Shown here: positions 14,184-22,125 of the stretch, in pieces
How positions within the stretch are numbered: position 1 is the stretch's first letter
Layout: each line of letters begins with the position of its first letter
Assembly: GCF_025144725.1 (NCBI RefSeq)
Contig: NZ_JALXKS010000037.1
Coordinates: forward strand, 1-34,443
Direction of reading: 5' to 3'
DNA length: 34,443 nucleotides
Source: Brevibacterium sp. p3-SID960
Lineage (GTDB): Bacteria > Actinomycetota > Actinomycetes > Actinomycetales > Brevibacteriaceae
Notes under the pieces: model-generated
Told to the model about the DNA's origin: nothing
Database searches by the model: none
The model's input: the letters and a program-made list of their open reading frames with translations, nothing else
Translations under genes and position numbers: made by a program

Positions 14184-14963
14184 TCAGATGATGGTCTCGA
14201 AGCCGCCGATCATGCCTTGCAGGCTGTTGACCCACTGGGTCCAGACGCCGCTGACGAGCAGCACGCCGATGATGATGAGCATCGCCCCGCCGATCCTGCT
14301 GATCAGGAGGTGGTGGTCTCTGGCCCACTGCAGCCTGCCGGTGCCCTTGACGATGAGCACGGCCACGACGATGAACGGCACTCCCAGTCCGAGGCAGTAC
14401 ATCAATGTCAGCAGGGCACCCCGCCAGATGCCGTCGGCGCCGGTCGCCCCGAAGCTGGTCGACAGCGCCAGCACCGCCGCCAATGTGGGGCCCATGCACG
14501 GTGCCCAGCTGAGGGCGAAGGTGGCGCCCAGGGCGGGGGCGCCCCAGAGGCCGGTGGGTGGACGCTTGCTGATCCGGGCGGTGCGTTGGAACATGCCGAT
14601 GCCGCCCATGAACACGATGCCGGCGATGATGACGACGACGCCCATCACGCGGTTGAGGACATCGGCCCACTGGCTGAGCAAGACACCGGCGAGGCTGAAC
14701 GCCAGGCCCATCGACACGAAGACGGCGGCGAAGCCGACAATGAACAGGGAGACCCCGATGACGACCCGGCTGATCTTCCGGTCGGTCAATGCGGCGGCAC
14801 CCAACCCGGTGACGTAGCCGACGTAGCCGGGGACCAGCGGCAGGACGCACGGGGAGAAGAACGAGACCGCCCCGGCGAGGATCGCCACCGGGATCGCCAG
14901 CAGCATCGGACCGGACAAGGCGGTCTGCGAGAAGGTCTCCCCGATGGAGGCCAGCAGCATCAC
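14184..14963 (-). CDS. ccdA: CcdA/DsbD-like thiol-disulfide electron carrier
   Basis: A 259-residue membrane protein with six helices that passes reducing equivalents from cytoplasmic thioredoxin to extracytoplasmic thioredoxin-like partners. The two redox cysteines are in the paired motifs SFFSPCVLPLVPGY (Cys39) and SWAPCMGPT (Cys156), the mark of CcdA. The GTG at 14963 overlaps the tlpA stop, with GGAGG about ten bases before the next ATG (14960), which is an equally good start. It lies between its likely client TlpA and CueP. In System II cytochrome c maturation the same pair keeps apocytochrome thiols reduced, but with cueP in the operon and resB broken elsewhere, service to CueP is the better reading here. 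Confidence 0.93.
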   Translation of the reverse strand: MMLLASIGETFSQTALSGPMLLAIPVAILAGAVSFFSPCVLPLVPGYVGYVTGLGAAALTDRKISRVVIGVSLFIVGFAAVFVSMGLAFSLAGVLLSQWADVLNRVMGVVVIIAGIVFMGGIGMFQRTARISKRPPTGLWGAPALGATFALSWAPCMGPTLAAVLALSTSFGATGADGIWRGALLTLMYCLGLGVPFIVVAVLIVKGTGRLQWARDHHLLISRIGGAMLIIIGVLLVSGVWTQWVNSLQGMIGGFETII

Positions 14964-15574
14964 GCCGGTTCCTCCAACACGTCACCGATCAACGCTTTGA
15001 GGGTGGACTCGTCCACGGCTCCCATCACCCGGGCTGCCGCCCGGCCCTGGGAGTCCAGGACAACGGTGGACGGGACCGCCTGCGGGGGCAGCACCGAACC
15101 GAGCGCGGCGACGCCGAGGCCGTCCTTATCCAGCATGGAGGGAAACGTCAGATCGAAGGTCCTGGCGAACGCGTCGGCGGCCGGCGCCTCGTCGCGGACA
15201 TTGATGCCCAAGAACTTCACGCCGTTTTCTTGGTACCGCTCGTAGTTGGCCTGCAGCGCCGGGGCTTCCTTGCGGCACGGGGGGCAGGCGGCGTACCACA
15301 GGTTGAGCACCGCCGGGGCCCCGCGCCAGTCGGCGAGGTCGAAGGCGGTGCCGTCGGTGCACTCACCGGCCAACTTGATCGGCTCCCCCCGCTCGCCGAG
15401 GGGCAGCTGGGTGATGACGCCGGCCCCGGAGATGTAGCCCTGCTCATTGACCTCCGGCACCTGGTCGGCCAGCTCGTCGGTATTGGTGCCGCACCCGGCC
15501 AGACCAAGTGCGAGGAGGACGGTCAACGAGCCTGACCGGCGGATCATCGAACGACGTGACAGAGGTGAGAGCAT
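14960..15574 (-). CDS. TlpA/ResA-like thioredoxin-fold lipoprotein
   Basis: A 204-residue membrane-tethered thiol-disulfide oxidoreductase. The N-terminus has a Tat-like basic stretch, a hydrophobic segment and lipobox LAGC with Cys28. The thioredoxin fold begins near residue 60 with the active site YAACPPC (Cys97 and Cys100) and the cis-Pro segment QAVPSTVVLD. It would be reduced by CcdA, encoded next with a four-base overlap, and in turn reduce targets outside the membrane, plausibly CueP. GAAGAAGG precedes the ATG at 15574. A GAAGAT direct repeat (15650-15668) lies 76 bases upstream, so the operon is probably controlled by the CopR response regulator encoded nearby. Confidence 0.92.
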   Translation of the reverse strand: MLSPLSRRSMIRRSGSLTVLLALGLAGCGTNTDELADQVPEVNEQGYISGAGVITQLPLGERGEPIKLAGECTDGTAFDLADWRGAPAVLNLWYAACPPCRKEAPALQANYERYQENGVKFLGINVRDEAPAADAFARTFDLTFPSMLDKDGLGVAALGSVLPPQAVPSTVVLDSQGRAAARVMGAVDESTLKALIGDVLEEPA

Positions 15575-15649
15575 CCTTCTTCTTCAACTCGCAGGAAACG
15601 ACTCCCTCCATTCTGGCGGGATCGCCACGGGTGAAGGGACCAGGATTCT

Positions 15650-15668
15650 TGAAGATTTGGCGAAGATT
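15650..15668. promoter_or_regulatory. Candidate CopR box 1
   Basis: TGAAGATTTGGCGAAGATT, a direct repeat with 11-base period, lies between divergent tlpA (start 15574) and the CDF gene (start 15788). It matches closely the motif known for Corynebacterium glutamicum CopR, TGAAGATTT-N2-TGAAGATTT. It could serve either or both genes. Confidence 0.7.
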
Positions 15669-15787
15669 GCCCTGGTGACAGCCTCGTGGAGGTGAGGCGG
15701 GTTACATTCGAATCAGCGCGTGGCTCGACGGCGCCGTGTGCTGTCCCCGGAAGTTCATTTCCCTGACAGGTCAACTAGGAGGCCAGG

Positions 15788-16720
15788 ATGAGCGAACACA
15801 GCGGACATCTGCCGGTCGACGGAGACCGCAAAGCCCTCCGGATCTCCGGGTGGTTGACGGGAGTGTATTTCGTTATCGAGTTGGTCATCGGGCTGTGGTC
15901 CGGGTCGGTTGCGGTGGTCTCCGATGCCTTCCACACGTTCTCGGCTGTCGGCGGGGTGCTGATCGCGCTGGTCGCCCAGCGTCTGAGCCAACGCCCCGCC
16001 ACTGCGAAGGAGACCTTCGGGTGGGCCCGCGCCGAGATCATCGGGGCGCTGTTCAACGGACTCTTCCTCGCCCTGATGGCCGCCTACGTGTTCTACATGG
16101 GAGCCATGCGGCTGGCCGATCCGATCGAGCTGCCCACCACGGTGATGCTCTGGGTGGCAGCCGGCGGCATTGTCACCGAGCTCATCGCGTTCTGGCTGCT
16201 CTACCAGCGTCAGAAGACGAACCTGAACATCAAGGGCGCGTTCTGGCACATCCTGCAGACCTTCGTCGGCAGCCTCATCATCATCATCTCCGCTGTGGTC
16301 ATCCGCCTGACCGGTTTCCTCGCGATCGACCCGCTGCTGGGCATGGTCTTCGGCGTGGTGCTGCTGTGGGCGTCGTGGACCATCATCCGGTCGGCCTTAA
16401 GAATCCTGCTCCAGGGCACCCCCGAACACCTCGACCTGCCGGCGGCGATCGCAGCCCTGGAGGAGATCGACGGAGTGGAGGACGTCCACCACGTGCACGC
16501 CTGGACCATCACCTCAGGGCGCACCGTCTTCTCCGCGCACCTGCACGTGGCCAACCCGGCCCAGCATGAGGCCGTGCTGGAACAGGCGACCGACTTGCTC
16601 ACCGACCGGTTCGACATCTACTTCTCCACGCTGCAGATCGAGCGCACCTGCCCGGCCCAGGCCGCCACGAGCATCGACATCACCCGACAGTCCGAGCGCG
16701 GGACAGACCCGGGCATTTGA
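15788..16720 (+). CDS. CDF-family cation efflux transporter with atypical metal site
   Basis: A 310-residue protein with six helices and a C-terminal cytoplasmic domain (from about residue 210; VEDVHHVHAWTITSG) typical of CzcD-like proton-driven exporters. In classic zinc members the transport site is HxxxD in helix 2 and HxxxD in helix 5. Here the histidines are kept (His49 and His154), but the aspartates are replaced by Ala53 and Thr158, while Asp46 remains. The site should therefore bind metal differently, and copper or another soft ion is an option given the neighbours. AGGAGG seven bases before ATG 15788 fixes the start. It is divergent from tlpA, sharing CopR box 1, and its stop codon is the first base triplet of CopR box 2, directly ahead of copR. 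Confidence 0.9.
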   Translation: MSEHSGHLPVDGDRKALRISGWLTGVYFVIELVIGLWSGSVAVVSDAFHTFSAVGGVLIALVAQRLSQRPATAKETFGWARAEIIGALFNGLFLALMAAYVFYMGAMRLADPIELPTTVMLWVAAGGIVTELIAFWLLYQRQKTNLNIKGAFWHILQTFVGSLIIIISAVVIRLTGFLAIDPLLGMVFGVVLLWASWTIIRSALRILLQGTPEHLDLPAAIAALEEIDGVEDVHHVHAWTITSGRTVFSAHLHVANPAQHEAVLEQATDLLTDRFDIYFSTLQIERTCPAQAATSIDITRQSERGTDPGI

Positions 16721-16736
16721 AGGTTTGACGAAGATT
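16718..16736 (+). promoter_or_regulatory. Candidate CopR box 2, upstream of copR
   Basis: TGAAGGTTTGACGAAGATT has the same 11-base-period direct repeat as boxes 1 and 3, with one change in the first half. It starts on the CDF stop codon and lies 58 bases before the copR start, as expected for autoregulation. Confidence 0.65.
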
Positions 16737-16793
16737 CGGCCGCAGCGGGCGCTGAGGGCTGTGTGCCGCCAGCACTGGGGGCAGACTGAGTAC

Positions 16794-17507
16794 ATGCGGG
16801 CTGAACGAACCGACCACCACCCTGGCGGGCGCATCGTCGTCGCCGAGGATGAGAAACCTCTGGCGCAGATGGTGGCGACCTACCTGAGCCGAGACGGCTT
16901 CCACGTCGAGCAGGCACACACCGGGGTCCAGGCGCTCGACAGCGTCAGGGCCGAGGAGCCGGACGTGCTCATCCTCGACCTCGGACTGCCCGGTCTCGAC
17001 GGAATCGAGGTCTGCCGCCGCGTGCGAGCGATGTCGGAGTGCTACGTGCTGATCCTGACAGCCCGCGGTGGTGAGAACGACAAACTCCTGGGCCTTGCCG
17101 CCGGTGCTGATGACTACATCACCAAGCCCTTCAGCGTCCGGGAACTGGTCGCCCGGGTCCATGCCGTGCTCAGGCGTCCCCGCACTGGAAACCCACCCCA
17201 GGACTCCGTCCGCGTCGTCGGCGACCTCACCATCGACCTCGCCGGCCACGAGGTCCGCCGCGACGATGCGGTGCTTCCCCTGACGCGCACCGAGTTCGAC
17301 CTGCTGGTCGCCTTGTCTGCAGCACCCCACCGCGCGCTCTCCCGCCGGCAGCTCATCGACGCCGTCTGGGACACATCCTGGGTCGGCGATGAACGGATCG
17401 TCGACGTCCACATCGGCCACCTGCGGCGCAAGCTCGGTGAAGAGCCCGACGGTGGCGGCCTCATCGAGACCGTCCGCGGCGTCGGCTATCGCATGGTGCT
17501 CCGATGA
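16794..17507 (+). CDS. copR: OmpR-family response regulator, likely CopR
   Basis: A 237-residue transcription factor. The receiver domain has the acidic pair in VVAEDE, phospho-acceptor Asp62 in LILDLGLPG, and the switch lysine in YITKPF. The C-terminal winged helix ends in HIGHLRRKLGE and VRGVGYRM, the OmpR/PhoB class. The start at 16794 follows the alignment of the receiver domain after a short polar N-terminus. It overlaps copS as ATGA. Its position amid copper genes and the three GAAGAT direct repeats in the window make it the probable activator of copR itself, of tlpA-ccdA-cueP or the CDF gene, and of the copper storage gene. The copper link is inferred from context and from the similarity of these repeats to the C. 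glutamicum CopR box. Confidence 0.92.
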   Translation: MRAERTDHHPGGRIVVAEDEKPLAQMVATYLSRDGFHVEQAHTGVQALDSVRAEEPDVLILDLGLPGLDGIEVCRRVRAMSECYVLILTARGGENDKLLGLAAGADDYITKPFSVRELVARVHAVLRRPRTGNPPQDSVRVVGDLTIDLAGHEVRRDDAVLPLTRTEFDLLVALSAAPHRALSRRQLIDAVWDTSWVGDERIVDVHIGHLRRKLGEEPDGGGLIETVRGVGYRMVLR

Positions 17508-18625
17508 GGCTGCGCAACTCCGGCCTGGCCACCCGCCTGTTCGCCACGCAGCTGATCGTGGTGGCGGCAAGCCTGCTCGGAGCGGTGGCAGTCGCCACCC
17601 TGGCCGGGCCCCCGCTGTTCCACGAACACCTGGAAATGGCCGGCATCCCGGGGGGATCCTCGGAACTGTTCCATGTCGAGCAGGCCTACCGCGACGCGAA
17701 CCTGATCACCCTGGCGGTGGCATTGGGCACCGGTCTGGCCTGCGCGCTCCTGGCCAGCTTCCTGCTCTCCCGCACGATCCGCACCCCGCTGGAACAGCTC
17801 ACCGCTGGGGCAGCCGAAGTCGCCCGCGGCAGCTACAATGTGCGCGTCCCGGTGGTCGGCGCCGGCGTCGAACTCGACTCCCTGGCCCGAGCGTTCAACA
17901 CGATGGCCGACCAGCTGACCCGCACCGAGGAGACGCGGCAACGCATCCTGTCCGACCTCGCCCACGAGATGAGCACACCGGTCTCGGTCATCTCCGTCTA
18001 CCTCGAGGGGCTGCAGGACCAGGTCGTCGAGTGGAACCCCACCACCCACGCCGTGATGGCCGAACAGCTGGCACGCCTGACACGCCTTGTCGAAGACATC
18101 GACGATGTCTCCCGCGCTGAGGAAGGCCGCATCGACCTCGAGCCCGCCCCCGTACCCATCGCCGACCTGCTCGACAGCACTGCTGCCGCAGTCCAGGAGA
18201 GCTACACAGCCAAGGGCGTGACCCTCACCACCACAGCCGACCTCGATGCCGACATTGTGATCGCCGACCGGCAACGGCTGGCACAAGTCCTCGACAACCT
18301 CCTGTCGAACGCCCTGCGCCACACCCCACCCGGGGGAACCGTCTCCCTCACCGCCACCAACACCCGCGACACCGTGCTCATCAGCGTCACCGACACCGGC
18401 GACGGCATGACCGCCGACCAGCTCATCCACATCTTCGAACGCTTCTACCGCGGTGACACCGCCCGCGATCGCGACCACGGCGGCTCCGGCATCGGCCTGA
18501 CGATCTCCCACGCCCTCATCGCAGCCCACAGCGGTACCCTCACCGCCTCCTCCGCCGGCCCCGGACACGGCTCCGAGTTCACCATCGAACTGCCCCGCAC
18601 CCCCGGAAAGGCCCGCCCCGCGTGA
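17504..18625 (+). CDS. copS: Membrane sensor histidine kinase, likely CopS
   Basis: A 373-residue sensor partner of CopR. Two membrane helices (about residues 12-35 and 67-88) enclose a very short external loop of about 30 residues that contains His40, His42, Met45 and His57, suited to binding a copper ion. A HAMP segment follows, then the dimerisation helix with the phospho-acceptor His154 in LSDLAHEMSTPV, the N box in DNLLSNALRHT, G1 DTGDGM and G2 GGSGIGL. The start overlaps copR by four bases. In most kinases the residue after the H-box Glu is Leu or Phe and then Arg; here it is Met-Ser-Thr-Pro, a small variation. The ligand is inferred from the loop residues and the neighbours. Confidence 0.92.
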   Translation: MRLRNSGLATRLFATQLIVVAASLLGAVAVATLAGPPLFHEHLEMAGIPGGSSELFHVEQAYRDANLITLAVALGTGLACALLASFLLSRTIRTPLEQLTAGAAEVARGSYNVRVPVVGAGVELDSLARAFNTMADQLTRTEETRQRILSDLAHEMSTPVSVISVYLEGLQDQVVEWNPTTHAVMAEQLARLTRLVEDIDDVSRAEEGRIDLEPAPVPIADLLDSTAAAVQESYTAKGVTLTTTADLDADIVIADRQRLAQVLDNLLSNALRHTPPGGTVSLTATNTRDTVLISVTDTGDGMTADQLIHIFERFYRGDTARDRDHGGSGIGLTISHALIAAHSGTLTASSAGPGHGSEFTIELPRTPGKARPA

Positions 18626-18636
18626 GCATGAACACC

Positions 18637-18665
18637 TTTACTCATATACCCCTACAGGGTATAGT
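18637..18665 (+). promoter_or_regulatory. Promoter with embedded RicR/CsoR-type copper operator
   Basis: TTTACT (18637-18642) and TATAGT (18660-18665) are separated by 17 bases. The perfect inverted repeat TATACCC-N5-GGGTATA (18645-18663) fills the spacer and overlaps the -10. It contains TACCC-N5-GGGTA, the consensus of the mycobacterial RicR regulon. A Cu(I)-responsive CsoR/RicR repressor encoded outside this window should control the HMA-copB-DUF305 operon. Confidence 0.8.
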
Positions 18666-18719
18666 CGGAGGCGCGCGAAACCCGCGCGGCCTCACCGAGC
18701 CCGCAAGTCAGGAGCACAC

Positions 18720-19043
18720 ATGACCGCATCCTCCCGCCAGTTACCACTCGCATCGCCAGGCTGCGCCTGCTGCGCACCAGCCGACACCGCCACTACAAAC
18801 GCAACTGGCAGCAGTGCCGGGCCGGCCTCCACGCTCACACTCGCTGTAGAAAGGCTGACCTGCCAGGGCTGCGCCTCGCGCGTGACCAAGGCCATACACG
18901 CGGTGGACCGCAACGTCCAGGTGGACGTCACGCTGGTAGCCCACGGCCGGTCCACCGTCACGGTGACCAGCAGCGCACCGGTGGACACGGCGGCGCTGCA
19001 ATCAGCGCTTGCCGCGGCCGGATACCCCGGAACAGAAGCCTGA
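18720..19043 (+). CDS. HMA-domain copper chaperone, CopZ-like
   Basis: A 107-residue cytosolic metal chaperone. The C-terminal two-thirds (about residues 38-105) is one HMA ferredoxin-like domain with the Cu(I) site LTCQGC (Cys48 and Cys51), where the usual Met before the motif is Leu. The N-terminal extension of about 37 residues holds another thiol cluster, CACC (Cys15, 17, 18), not found in ordinary CopZ. AGGAGC lies eight bases upstream of the ATG. It is the first gene of the copper-operator-controlled unit and sits 34 bases before copB, so it probably hands Cu(I) to that pump. Whether the extra CACC stores or passes on metal is unknown. Confidence 0.88.
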   Translation: MTASSRQLPLASPGCACCAPADTATTNATGSSAGPASTLTLAVERLTCQGCASRVTKAIHAVDRNVQVDVTLVAHGRSTVTVTSSAPVDTAALQSALAAAGYPGTEA

Positions 19044-19077
19044 TCGGCTACCCATCCCCTGACTGTGAAGGACAACG

Positions 19078-21324
19078 ATGAGCAATCCGGAGCACCACCA
19101 CCAGCCCGAACCGGCAGATCACACCCACGCCCATCACCACCACGACCACCTCGACGCAGACAGCCACGGACAGGCGATACCGCAGGGCCACGGCCACTCC
19201 GCCCTTGACGAAGCCCCGGCACCCGCCCACGACAGTCACGCCGGACACGACCATGACGCGCACGCAGGCCACGGGGAGCACGCCGGGCACAGTGTCGCGA
19301 TGTTCCGCAACCGCTTCTGGGTCAGCCTGATCCTGTCGGTGCCGGTCGTCATCTTCAGCCACATGGTCGCCGACCTGCTCGGCTACCAAGTGCCCGAGTT
19401 CTTCGGCTCGGCCTGGATCGCCCCGGTGCTGGGCACCGTCATCTACGTCTACGGCGGCATGCCCTTCCTCAAGGGCGGGCTCAATGAGCTGAAATCACGG
19501 CAGCCGGGGATGATGCTGCTGATCGCGATGGCCATCACCGTGGCCTTCGTCGCCTCCTGGATCACGAGTCTGGGCATCGGCGACTTCATGCTCGACTTCT
19601 GGTGGGAGCTGGCGCTGCTGGTCACCATCATGCTGCTGGGGCACTGGCTGGAGATGCGCGCCCTCGGTGCGGCATCCGGTGCCCTCGACGCGCTGGCCGA
19701 GCTGTTGCCCGACGAGGCGGAGAAGGTCACCGAGTCCGGGACCATCACCGTCCCGATCGCCGAACTGCAGACGGGTGACACGGTGCTGGTTCGGTCCGGG
19801 GCCCGGGTCCCGGCTGACGGCCGCATCATCGACGGGCACGCCGAGTTCGACGAGTCCATGATCACCGGTGAGTCCAAACCCGTCCTGCGTGAACTCGGTG
19901 ACAAGATCGTGGCCGGCACCGTCGCCACGGACAACGCGGTGCGTCTAACCGTGGAAGCCACCGGCGGCGAGACTGCCCTGGCCGGCATTCAGCGGATGGT
20001 CGCCGACGCGCAGGCATCGTCGTCGCGGGCGCAGGCGCTGGCTGATCGTGCCGCAGCGCTGCTGTTCTGGTTCGCGCTGGGGGCCGGCATCATCACTGCG
20101 CTCATCTGGACGCTGCTGGGCGCGCCCGACCAGGCAGTCATCCGCACCGTCACCGTGCTGATCATCGCCTGCCCGCACGCACTCGGACTGGCGATCCCGC
20201 TGGTGATCTCTATCTCGACTGAGAAGGCCGCCCGGTCGGGCCTGCTCATCAAGGACCGGCTCGCGCTGGAGCGGATGCGCTCGATCGATATCGTGCTCTT
20301 CGACAAGACGGGCACTCTCACGCAGGGCGCGCACGCCGTCACCGGGACCGCGCATGTGTCAGGAATCAGTGAAAGCCGCGTGTTGGCGCTGGCCGCCGCC
20401 ACCGAAGCCAACAGCGAACACCCGGTGGCACGGGCGATCACCGCAGCGGCAGCCGAACACCCGGAAGCGGCCTCGACTCGTCTGCAGGCCAGTGAGTTCA
20501 CCGCAGCCGCCGGGCGCGGGGTCCGCGCCATCGTCGACGGTTCCGAGATCACCGTGGGCGGGCCCAACATGCTGCGCGACTACGGGCTGGAATCCCCGAC
20601 CGAGATCGCCGCCGACGTCGCGGAATGGACCCAGCGCGGCGCCAGCGTCCTGCACATCGTGCAGGACCGGACCATTATCGGCGCGGTCGCCCTGGAGGAC
20701 CAGGTGCGGTCGGAATCCCGGGCCGCAGTCCACGCCCTGCAGGAACGCGGTGTGAAGGTCGCGCTCATCACCGGCGACGCCCAGCAGGTCGCCGACGCCG
20801 TCGGGCGCGACCTCGGCATCGACGAGGTCTTCGCCGAAGTGCTCCCGCAGGACAAGGACTCCGCCGTCACCGACCTGCAGAACAGGGGACTGTCGGTAGC
20901 AATGGTCGGCGACGGCGTCAACGACGCCCCCGCCCTTGCCCGGGCAGACGTCGGCATCGCGATCGGGGCCGGCACCGACGTGGCGATGGAATCGGCCGGC
21001 GTCGTACTGGCCAGCGACGATCCGCGAGCAGTGCTGTCGATGATCGACCTATCCCGGGCCAGCTACCGCAAGATGATCCAGAACCTGGCATGGGCGACCG
21101 GCTACAACGTCCTCGCCGTCCCGCTGGCCGCCGGAGTCCTGGCCCCCATCGGGTTCGTGCTCTCCCCGGCCGTCGGCGCGATCCTGATGTCCCTGTCGAC
21201 CATTATCGTCGCGCTCAACGCCCAGCTGCTGCGCCGCACCGAACTCGACCCAGCCCGGCTGGCACCGACCCCCACCGAGACGTCCCGACCGGAAACCGTC
21301 CACCAAGGAAAGGTCGCATCATGA
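19078..21324 (+). CDS. copB: CopB-type copper-exporting P1B ATPase
   Basis: A 748-residue pump. The first 71 residues carry 21 histidines instead of an HMA domain, the typical N-terminus of CopB pumps. The motifs are TGES (263-266), the membrane metal site CPH (365-367), the phosphorylated Asp409 in DKTGTLT, HP in NSEHPVA, and GDGVNDAPALARADVG. CPH together with the His-rich N-terminus defines the P1B-3 group, reported to move Cu(II) or Cu(I) outwards. GAAGGAC precedes the ATG. The gene follows the HMA chaperone and overlaps the DUF305 lipoprotein gene as ATGA, so the three are co-expressed from the promoter at 18637. Confidence 0.95.
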   Translation: MSNPEHHHQPEPADHTHAHHHHDHLDADSHGQAIPQGHGHSALDEAPAPAHDSHAGHDHDAHAGHGEHAGHSVAMFRNRFWVSLILSVPVVIFSHMVADLLGYQVPEFFGSAWIAPVLGTVIYVYGGMPFLKGGLNELKSRQPGMMLLIAMAITVAFVASWITSLGIGDFMLDFWWELALLVTIMLLGHWLEMRALGAASGALDALAELLPDEAEKVTESGTITVPIAELQTGDTVLVRSGARVPADGRIIDGHAEFDESMITGESKPVLRELGDKIVAGTVATDNAVRLTVEATGGETALAGIQRMVADAQASSSRAQALADRAAALLFWFALGAGIITALIWTLLGAPDQAVIRTVTVLIIACPHALGLAIPLVISISTEKAARSGLLIKDRLALERMRSIDIVLFDKTGTLTQGAHAVTGTAHVSGISESRVLALAAATEANSEHPVARAITAAAAEHPEAASTRLQASEFTAAAGRGVRAIVDGSEITVGGPNMLRDYGLESPTEIAADVAEWTQRGASVLHIVQDRTIIGAVALEDQVRSESRAAVHALQERGVKVALITGDAQQVADAVGRDLGIDEVFAEVLPQDKDSAVTDLQNRGLSVAMVGDGVNDAPALARADVGIAIGAGTDVAMESAGVVLASDDPRAVLSMIDLSRASYRKMIQNLAWATGYNVLAVPLAAGVLAPIGFVLSPAVGAILMSLSTIIVALNAQLLRRTELDPARLAPTPTETSRPETVHQGKVAS

Positions 21325-21962
21325 AGCGCACCCCACTGGCAGTTGCGGCAGCCGTTGCCGGGACGCTGTTCCTCTCGGCATGCGCCGGGAACGCCGACCC
21401 CGGCAGCACCGGGGAAGATCCTGCCCCTGCGACCTCGGTCGCCACCGACACCGCGGGCTCCGGTGAGGCGATCTCCGAGGAGCACAACGACGCTGACGTG
21501 ATGTTCGCGCAGATGATGATCCCGCACCATCAGCAGGCCGTCGAGATGAGCGAGACACTGCTGGCCAAGGATGACATCCCGCAGAACGTCGCCGACTTCG
21601 CCCAAGGCGTGATCGACGCGCAGGGGCCCGAGATCGACCGGATGAACGCCATGCTCGAAGCCTGGGGCCAGCAACCCATGAACATGGACGACATGGACGG
21701 CACGGGTGGCATGGGCGGTCACGGCGGCATGAGCGGGATGATGAGCGAAGACGACATGCAACAGCTCGAAGACGCCACCGGCACGGAGGCCGCGAAGCTG
21801 TACCTGGAACAGATGACCAGACACCACGAGGGTGCCGTCGACATGGCCGAGCAGCAGGTCGCCGACGGGCAGAACCCGCAGGCCGTCGCCCTGGCCGAGC
21901 AGGTCATCGAAGACCAGGAAGCAGAGATCCAGGAGATGAAGACGATGCTCGAAAACCTCTGA
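21321..21962 (+). CDS. DUF305 lipoprotein, His/Met-rich
   Basis: A 213-residue exported lipoprotein with lipobox LSAC at Cys21. It has the duplicated DUF305 helical unit: MFAQMMIPHHQQAVEM near residue 62 and LYLEQMTRHHEGAVDMAEQ near 156. Each unit carries a His-His pair with nearby methionines. Between them is a Met- and Gly-rich linker (MNMDDMDGTGGMGGHGGM), a probable copper-binding stretch. DUF305 proteins are regularly found with copper resistance genes and are thought to bind copper outside the membrane. AAGGAAAGG precedes the start, which overlaps the copB stop. Its location suggests it takes copper delivered by CopB. The function is inferred from association, not shown by sequence. Confidence 0.9.
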   Translation: MKRTPLAVAAAVAGTLFLSACAGNADPGSTGEDPAPATSVATDTAGSGEAISEEHNDADVMFAQMMIPHHQQAVEMSETLLAKDDIPQNVADFAQGVIDAQGPEIDRMNAMLEAWGQQPMNMDDMDGTGGMGGHGGMSGMMSEDDMQQLEDATGTEAAKLYLEQMTRHHEGAVDMAEQQVADGQNPQAVALAEQVIEDQEAEIQEMKTMLENL

Positions 21963-22011
21963 ACTTTTTTCTCCGGAAGGGGAACCGGGCATCGGACCGG
22001 ACTGCGGTTCA

Positions 22012-22029
22012 TGAAGATTCTGCGAAGAT
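22012..22029 (+). promoter_or_regulatory. Candidate CopR box 3
   Basis: TGAAGATTCTGCGAAGAT, the same direct repeat with 11-base period as boxes 1 and 2, lies 97 bases upstream of the copper storage gene. It implies that this gene belongs to the CopR regulon rather than to the repressor-controlled copB operon. Confidence 0.65.
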
Positions 22030-22125
22030 CGGCTTCTGGCGGCTTCGCTTTGGTCGGCGGGTCACCTAGCGTCGATGGTAGCCGGGTGCTTCCTAGCACC
22101 GCCTCGGAGAAGAAGGAGCGCAGCG

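Noticed and set aside
20625..21962. A 445-codon plus-strand frame starting inside copB
   Set aside because: Its first part is an Arg/Gly-rich shadow of copB; only the part from 21321 is real, as the DUF305 lipoprotein.
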